A stretch of 9,554 bases of DNA from Hyphomicrobiaceae bacterium (lineage in GTDB: Bacteria; Pseudomonadota; Alphaproteobacteria; Rhizobiales; Hyphomicrobiaceae). Location: NCBI GenBank assembly GCA_020442225.1, contig JAGRKR010000371.1, positions 1-9,554 of the forward strand. The letters are read 5' to 3'. Below, piece after piece: positions 5,934 to 9,554 of the stretch. Position 1 is the stretch's first letter; the number at the start of each line of letters is the position of its first letter. Under the pieces are notes generated by a model. The model saw nothing but the letters and a program-made list of their open reading frames with translations, was not told where the DNA came from and made no database searches. A program made the position numbers and the translations under genes.

Positions 5934-6929
5934 ATGGCATTCATCATCTACCTGGGGACCATGATCAAGCTCGTGTACCGCGTCGGGCTGGTGGCGGCTT
6001 TCGCCGCCCTTCTGGCTGCCTGCTCTGGCAGTCCGCTCGAGATCAAACCATCCGAGCGTCCGCTTGCGAAGAGCACGATGATGCTGCTCGGCAAGAAGGG
6101 CATGGACGCCGGCTCACCCATCTTCATCCGCATCTTCAAGCAGGAATCGGAGCTCGAGGTCTGGAAGGCCCGCGCCGATGGCCGCTTCTATCACTTCAAG
6201 ACCTACCCGATCTGCAATTGGTCCGGCGAGCTCGGGCCCAAGCTGCAACAGGGCGACAAGCAGGCGCCCGAGGGCTTCTACCGGGTCCGCAACTCCCAGA
6301 TGAACCCCAACTCCAGCTTCCATCTGGCGTTCAACCTCGGCTATCCCAACGCCTACGACCGCTCACACGGCAGGACCGGCCAGTTCCTGATGGTGCACGG
6401 CAAGTGCCGCTCCGCGGGCTGCTACGCCATGACCGATGCGCTGATAGAAGAGATCTATGCGCTGGCGCGCGAATCATTCAAGGGCGGCCAGGACGCGTTT
6501 CACGTCCACGCCTTCCCCTTCCGCATGACGGAAGAGAACCTGCGCAAGCATCGCAAGAGCCGCTGGTACGGCTTCTGGCGGCGGCTGAAGGAGGGCTACG
6601 ACCATTTCGAGCTGACGCGCCAGCCGCCCGAGGTGGGCGTCTGCAATCGCCAGTATCTGGTCAGCGTCAAGTTCCTCGACACCCGCTCCGTCCGCGCGGA
6701 TGCACCGTGCCCGCAGTTCGTGCGCATGCCCGCCGTTCCATTCAAGCCCGACGTGCGCACCGAGACGGCCGGACGCACCGTCGCGCCCGGCGTGAAGCGC
6801 CGCATGCTGGCCGACAGCGGCGCTCCGCTGAGTCCGAGCGTGAGCCCGACCATGAGCCTCGGCGGACTTCTGGGCGGCATGTCGCCGAAGCGCTCGAAAC
6901 CACCGACGGCTCTCGGCTTCGGCGACTGA
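5934..6929 (+). CDS. lipoprotein L,D-transpeptidase family protein (YkuD domain, YafK-like)
   Basis: A 331-residue predicted lipoprotein. Residues 11-29 form a hydrophobic signal segment ending in the lipobox LAAC, with the lipidated Cys at 30. The YkuD-type domain covers about 60-215 and resembles the E. coli YafK (DpaA) branch: QAPEGFYRV (110-118), FHLAFNLGYPNAYDR (129-143), then the active-site block LMVHGKCRSAGCYAMTD (152-168) with His155 and nucleophile Cys163, and FHVHAFPFRMT. Family members form or cut peptidoglycan cross-links or links between peptidoglycan and envelope proteins; YafK/DpaA releases Braun lipoprotein. The tail after about residue 265 is Pro/Ser/Arg-rich and likely disordered. 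The ATG at 5934 has AGGGG eight bases upstream; the ATG at 5961 would give a more compact signal peptide but has its purine tract only three bases away. A CtrA-like box precedes the gene. Confidence 0.9.
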   Translation: MAFIIYLGTMIKLVYRVGLVAAFAALLAACSGSPLEIKPSERPLAKSTMMLLGKKGMDAGSPIFIRIFKQESELEVWKARADGRFYHFKTYPICNWSGELGPKLQQGDKQAPEGFYRVRNSQMNPNSSFHLAFNLGYPNAYDRSHGRTGQFLMVHGKCRSAGCYAMTDALIEEIYALARESFKGGQDAFHVHAFPFRMTEENLRKHRKSRWYGFWRRLKEGYDHFELTRQPPEVGVCNRQYLVSVKFLDTRSVRADAPCPQFVRMPAVPFKPDVRTETAGRTVAPGVKRRMLADSGAPLSPSVSPTMSLGGLLGGMSPKRSKPPTALGFGD

Positions 6930-6949
6930 GCGCAGGCCGCCCGCGCAGG

Positions 6950-7153
6950 CTATTCCTCGAGCGAGAACGAGATCTTGGCGTTGATCCGATATTTGGCGAT
7001 CCTGCCGTTCTCGACGGTCGCCTCGAGGTTCTTCAAATAGATCGAGCGGATGCCCCGAACGGACTGCGACGCGTTCTTGATCGCCACCTGCGCGGCGTCC
7101 TCCCAGCTCTTCTCGGACTCGGCGAGGACCTCGATCACCTTCAGCATGGTCAT
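6950..7153 (-). CDS. dodecin family protein, lacking the canonical flavin-stacking Trp
   Basis: A 67-residue protein with the dodecin pattern and length: KVIEVLAESEKSWEDAA (5-21), a helix ending SVRGIR (31-36), then strands YLKNLEATVENGRIAKYR and NAKISFSLEE. Dodecins form hollow dodecamers that in several archaea and bacteria store riboflavin or FMN stacked on a conserved Trp. Aligned by eye with the Mycobacterium tuberculosis protein, that Trp (in RALDWFEV) falls on Ser37 here, and the flavin-contacting Gln (HFQVTMK) falls on Arg56. The assembly may therefore be a non-flavin dodecin-like form. The start at 7153 has a strong AGGAGGAG seven bases upstream. It lies 136 bases downstream of the dioxygenase on the same strand and converges on the L,D-transpeptidase gene with a 20-base gap. 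Confidence 0.88.
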   Translation of the reverse strand: MTMLKVIEVLAESEKSWEDAAQVAIKNASQSVRGIRSIYLKNLEATVENGRIAKYRINAKISFSLEE

Positions 7154-7160
7154 GGCGCAA

Positions 7161-7168
7161 CTCCTCCT
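7161..7168 (-). promoter_or_regulatory. strong ribosome binding site of the dodecin gene
   Basis: On the minus strand AGGAGGAG lies seven bases before the ATG, suggesting high translation. It directly follows a small palindrome (7170-7183). Confidence 0.7.
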
Positions 7169-7169
7169 G

Positions 7170-7183
7170 CTCGCACCTGCGAG
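7170..7183 (-). promoter_or_regulatory. palindrome next to the dodecin ribosome binding site
   Basis: On the minus strand CTCGCAGGTGCGAG is a 6-base inverted repeat with a two-base centre, able to form a 5-bp stem with an AGGT loop in RNA. It lies one base upstream of the Shine-Dalgarno sequence. It could be an operator or a translation-affecting hairpin, or chance in GC-rich DNA. Confidence 0.3.
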
Positions 7184-7282
7184 GAACGCCCCCCTGCCAT
7201 AACAGGCATTATCGACCGGCCGTTCGCCTCCGGGCCTTGATCACCGTCAATCCAGCCACATTCGGCGCCACTGCGCGAGGCC

Positions 7283-7302
7283 GCCGCCCCTACACGGGCG
7301 GC
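7283..7302 (-). terminator. hairpin at the dioxygenase stop codon
   Basis: GCCGCCC (7283-7289) pairs perfectly with GGGCGGC (7296-7302) around a six-base loop that contains the TAG stop of the dioxygenase on the minus strand. No T run follows, so termination is possible but unproven; it may instead protect the 3' end or weaken read-through into the dodecin gene. Confidence 0.4.
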
Positions 7303-8144
7303 GTGCCGGCAATCGTCAGCCGATGCAGCAGACGGCGCTGCGGCAGGTCGTAGTCGATGATCGCCTTGTGCTGCATCGTGCAGTTGTCCCACATCACGAC
7401 ATCGCCCTTGCGCCAGCGGTGGCGATAGAGGAACTCCGGCTTGATCACGTGATCCGACAGCGCCACGATCAGCGCCTCGGCTTCGTCGAAGGGCAGGCCG
7501 GCGATCCCGCCGCAATCGTCGCGGTTGATATAGAGGCACTTGGCGCCGGTGCGCGGGTGGGTGCGCACGATCGGATGCTGGATCGGTGGATAGCGCTCCA
7601 CCGCGGCGGCGGCGGCGACCTCGGAGCGCTTGCGGCGCGTGAAATCGAACACCCCCTTGAGGCCTTCGATGCGTCGCTTCATGGCGTCCGGCAGACCCTC
7701 GTAGGCCATCGCAGCGTTGGCGAAAGCGGTGTCGCCGAGCGAGAGGCCGTGCAGCTCTGGCACCTCGAGGGCGTAGAGCATGGTCGCGCGCGGCGGCCGC
7801 GCCGCATAGATCATGTCGCTGTGCCAGTTCTCGCCGGCGCGGCGCGAGCCGATCGGCTTGCCGTCCTTGGTGATGTTGGAGATCTTGTAGATCTCCGGCT
7901 GCTCGGGCAGGCCGTATTTGGCGCTGTTGTGATTGATCTCGATATCGCCGAAGCGCCGCGCGAAGGCGAGTTGCTGTGCGGGCGTGATGCACTGGCCGGG
8001 GATCACGATGACGCCGCTGCGGTCGAACGCCGCCTCGATCTCGGCGAAGGTCTGCGCGTCGAGCGGTGCGGCGAGATCGACGCCGGTGATCTCGACCGCC
8101 GCGATCGCGCCGAGCGACCTGATACGGAACCTCGAGCCGGACAT
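7290..8144 (-). CDS. TauD/TfdA family Fe(II)/2-oxoglutarate-dependent dioxygenase
   Basis: A 284-residue non-heme iron dioxygenase of about the length of E. coli TauD. The N-terminal motif GVDLAAPLD (21-29), GVIVIPGQ (44-51) and the region up to FARRFGDIEINH (61-72) are typical. Iron ligands are the HxD motif in NWHSDMIY (His108, Asp110) and the distal His259 in WDNCTMQHKA. Arg271 and Arg275 in QRRLLHRLTIAG correspond to the 2-oxoglutarate/substrate arginines of TauD. The enzyme hydroxylates an organic substrate using O2 and 2-oxoglutarate, releasing CO2 and succinate. Family members use taurine, alkyl sulfates, phenoxyacids and other compounds; nothing nearby (no sulfonate transporter) identifies the substrate. 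The ATG at 8144 is chosen because GGGGAG lies eight bases upstream; the frame stays open to 8303 but that extension is Arg/Pro/Gly-rich and unlike the family. Confidence 0.93.
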   Translation of the reverse strand: MSGSRFRIRSLGAIAAVEITGVDLAAPLDAQTFAEIEAAFDRSGVIVIPGQCITPAQQLAFARRFGDIEINHNSAKYGLPEQPEIYKISNITKDGKPIGSRRAGENWHSDMIYAARPPRATMLYALEVPELHGLSLGDTAFANAAMAYEGLPDAMKRRIEGLKGVFDFTRRKRSEVAAAAAVERYPPIQHPIVRTHPRTGAKCLYINRDDCGGIAGLPFDEAEALIVALSDHVIKPEFLYRHRWRKGDVVMWDNCTMQHKAIIDYDLPQRRLLHRLTIAGTPPV

Positions 8145-8517
8145 GGCGAGCACTCCCCTCTCCCGGTGTTTCACGATTGCGATGACATGAGCTGTTCTGG
8201 GCCGGACGCCCATGGTGCCCCCGCCGCACGCCCCTGTCCATCGCCCCCTTGCGCCGCGGGTGGTGGGGGGCAGGCGCAGGCCGGGGTCTGGCGTCATGGT
8301 CACTCACCGACACCATTCGAAACAGCGAGGCTCGATGGAAGGGGCGCGCTCCCGCACAGAATAGTGGCGGCCAACCCGTGGGCGGCCGAATGTCGCAAGC
8401 CCCGCAGAAGCCATGGAACCAAGGGAATTCACTGGTATCGTTCAGTTGTCGCCCATCTGATTAATGGGTGGCATTTCCGTCCGAACCACCCAAGCAATAG
8501 TCAGGAGCCAGATTTCC
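8145..8517. other. divergent gene-free region between dioxygenase and secreted-protein genes
   Basis: About 370 bases with no convincing gene. The part near the dioxygenase is very GC-rich; from about 8300 to 8517 the sequence becomes noticeably less GC-rich. It should hold the promoters of both flanking units, but I see no clear -35/-10 pair. Near the right end, two overlapping short inverted repeats (8452-8468 and 8466-8491) could form alternative hairpins in the leader of the secreted-protein genes. Confidence 0.5.
8502..8506 (+). promoter_or_regulatory. ribosome binding site deciding the start of the first secreted protein
   Basis: AGGAG lies eleven bases before the ATG at 8518. It supports that start over the in-frame ATG at 8464, which would place an extra polar stretch before the signal peptide. 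Confidence 0.55.
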
Positions 8518-8919
8518 ATGTCCTGCCCTAAGGTCCGACCCCTATTTGGGGCGATTTCTTTTTGTTTTGTGATTGTTGCGTCCTCATCCGCCGAAGCCGC
8601 TTGCGACTTCAGCGGCCAGTGGAGTTGGAAGCAGAGCAACGGCCCCACAGTGCGTGTTGTGATCGACCAGCACATGGGCACGGGGCGTTTGCGCGGGACC
8701 GCGTCGATAGATGCAAGGAATGGCATCTCTGGAGAACTGAACGGCCGCGTCCGCGGGAGGTCGGTCGAGATGACCGTGACATGGGACAATGGTCAGGTCG
8801 GCAAGTACACCGGCATAGTTGGAGGCAATAGCCGTCCGTCTGGAACAGGTTATTCGATGTCGAACCCGTCGTCGGTCACCAAATGGCGGTCATACGACAA
8901 AGTCGTTCGTGGCTGCTGA
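8518..8919 (+). CDS. small secreted protein of unknown function, likely beta-rich
   Basis: A 133-residue protein that I cannot assign to a named family. Residues 1-27 form a signal peptide (basic start with Lys5 and Arg7, hydrophobic stretch 10-21, likely cleavage after AEA). The mature part opens with ACDFSGQWSW and shows short Gly-rich strand-turn units: GRLRGTASI (56-64), GISGELNGRVRG (69-80), VEMTVTWDNGQVGKYTGIV (83-101), and SGTGY (108-112). This alternating pattern suggests a small beta-barrel or lipocalin-like sheet. Only two cysteines remain after cleavage, Cys29 at the start and Cys133 as the last residue, so a disulfide could tie the two ends. The gene for another secreted protein follows after 12 bases, implying one unit. 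Early codons are AT-richer than the rest of the window. Extracellular or periplasmic location is inferred. Confidence 0.75.
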   Translation: MSCPKVRPLFGAISFCFVIVASSSAEAACDFSGQWSWKQSNGPTVRVVIDQHMGTGRLRGTASIDARNGISGELNGRVRGRSVEMTVTWDNGQVGKYTGIVGGNSRPSGTGYSMSNPSSVTKWRSYDKVVRGC

Positions 8920-8931
8920 GGCCGCAGGTCG

Positions 8932-9504
8932 ATGAGATTTGCAGCCGTACTTCTTTTGGGGCTGGCTGGCAGCATCGCCACTGCTTCCCAAGGCAGTGGC
9001 TACGAGTTTGTCGCGCCAGGGTCCTGGAAGTCCGAGAGGGGCGTGCGGTCTGTATCGCCGGGCACGTGGCAGACCTGGGTATCCGCAGCAGGTTCCCAAG
9101 CTGTCGCCAAGACCGCGGCAGAGGGGGAAAACCACTTCGGGATACTTGAATTCTGGTGCAGGGCGGACATGCGCGCGGGTGGCTTGAGGTTTTACGGTCA
9201 CAAGGACAGTGCCCTGTACACTGCCGGCGGCCCCCTGCGCTATGTCCCCAAGAGCGCTCAGGCCGAGGTGGTGCAGCAGGTCATCTTCAGAATCGACGGC
9301 GCTACGTTCCCGGTCGAATTCACATACATTCCCTGGGAGCAGACCTGGGTGGCCCACAACGTGCTTTCCAGTCGCTTTCTCGAAGCCTTTGCCTCCGGCA
9401 CATCCCTGGCGATCGTCGTCCAAGGCAGGGGCGCTGTGACAGAATTTCGTCTGAACGGTGCTCGCAAGGCGCGCGAGACCATGTCCACCGTGTGCAGGAA
9501 TTGA
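8932..9504 (+). CDS. secreted protein of unknown function, partner of the preceding gene
   Basis: A 190-residue predicted exported protein, family not recognised. The signal peptide is residues 1 to about 19 (MRF start, hydrophobic AAVLLLGLAG, cleavage near ATA-S). The mature chain has aromatic-rich strand-like stretches: GTWQTWVSA (44-52), HFGILEFWCRA (68-78), LRFYG (85-89) and FPVEFTYIPWEQTWVAH (126-142). The C-terminal block VTEFRLNGARKARETMSTVC (169-188) has the shape of the closing motif seen in many alphaproteobacterial periplasmic proteins, including IalB-like ones, where an F-L-G strand leads to a helix ending in Cys. It has two mature cysteines, Cys76 and Cys188, a likely disulfide. 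It starts 12 bases after the previous stop with only a weak AGG before the ATG, so translational coupling is plausible. Confidence 0.75.
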   Translation: MRFAAVLLLGLAGSIATASQGSGYEFVAPGSWKSERGVRSVSPGTWQTWVSAAGSQAVAKTAAEGENHFGILEFWCRADMRAGGLRFYGHKDSALYTAGGPLRYVPKSAQAEVVQQVIFRIDGATFPVEFTYIPWEQTWVAHNVLSSRFLEAFASGTSLAIVVQGRGAVTEFRLNGARKARETMSTVCRN

Positions 9505-9510
9505 CCACAA

Positions 9511-9534
9511 GGCACCCTTGCACGGGGCGGTGCC
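9511..9534 (+). terminator. possible terminator hairpin after the secreted-protein pair
   Basis: GGCACC (9511-9516) pairs with GGTGCC (9529-9534) around a 12-base loop, starting seven bases after the stop codon at 9502-9504. No T tract follows (the next bases are GCGAAAAC), so it is at best a weak or factor-dependent terminator. Confidence 0.35.
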
Positions 9535-9554
9535 GCGAAAACTCCAACTGCCCC

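Noticed and set aside
6930..6949. Direct repeat GCGCAGGC between the L,D-transpeptidase and dodecin genes
   Set aside because: Two 8-base copies in a 20-base GC-rich gap are too short to indicate an attachment site or insertion duplication.
6218..7240. 340-codon open frame overlapping the L,D-transpeptidase and dodecin genes
   Set aside because: An Arg-rich out-of-frame reading through a gene with an intact active site and lipobox, so the + frame starting at 5934 is the real one.
8145..8303. N-terminal extension of the dioxygenase to 8303
   Set aside because: The added residues are Arg/Pro/Gly-rich and unlike the family, while the ATG at 8144 has a good Shine-Dalgarno and the fold begins right after it.
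7323..8531. 402-codon open frame on the + strand opposite the dioxygenase
   Set aside because: It is antisense to the TauD-type gene, has no ribosome binding site or family motif, and runs on through the intergenic region into the next gene; a GC-driven shadow.
1..9554. Mobile element, CRISPR array, tRNA/rRNA or defence system
   Set aside because: I saw no transposase or integrase motif, terminal inverted repeats, regularly spaced repeats, tRNA-like cloverleaf or known defence domain in any frame.

Overview
The window is GC-rich chromosomal DNA that reads like a free-living alphaproteobacterium, probably of the Hyphomicrobiales. The pointers are strong G/C bias at third codon positions, short-spaced genes on both strands, a CtrA-type box (TTAA-N7-TTAA) upstream of a cell-wall gene, and family types common in that group: a class III CoA-transferase, an AbgB-like amidohydrolase, a DUF1445 hydro-lyase and a YafK-type L,D-transpeptidase. 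The assignment is inferred from these traits, since no marker gene is present.

From left to right: a small three-helix membrane protein (+) meets a VOC/glyoxalase-fold protein (-) tail to tail. A structured, gene-free gap follows, then an exported retropepsin-like protease of the RimK-associated 'zinc protease' family (+). Next come an AbgB-like M20 amidohydrolase (-), possibly preceded by a 61-codon small ORF, and divergent from it a CaiB/BaiF CoA-transferase (+). A DUF1445 (D-glutamate cyclase-like) hydro-lyase (-) lies convergent to the CoA-transferase. A lipoprotein L,D-transpeptidase (+) has the CtrA-like box in front of it. It is followed by a dodecin-like protein (-) lacking the usual flavin-stacking Trp, and a TauD/TfdA-type Fe(II)/2-oxoglutarate dioxygenase (-). 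The right end holds a two-gene unit (+) encoding small secreted proteins of unknown function, each with two cysteines in the predicted mature chain.

Most genes are single transcription units that alternate in strand, so no multi-gene pathway can be assembled here. The metabolic enzymes suggest peripheral breakdown of amides, carboxylic acids or amino-acid derivatives, but there is no transporter, regulator or clear pathway partner in the window. I found no tRNA, rRNA, CRISPR array, transposase, integrase or long repeat. I also found no convincing new multi-component system. The best leads are the CtrA-like control of the L,D-transpeptidase, the dodecin-like protein without its flavin residues, the secreted protein pair, and several hairpins at gene ends or in gaps.
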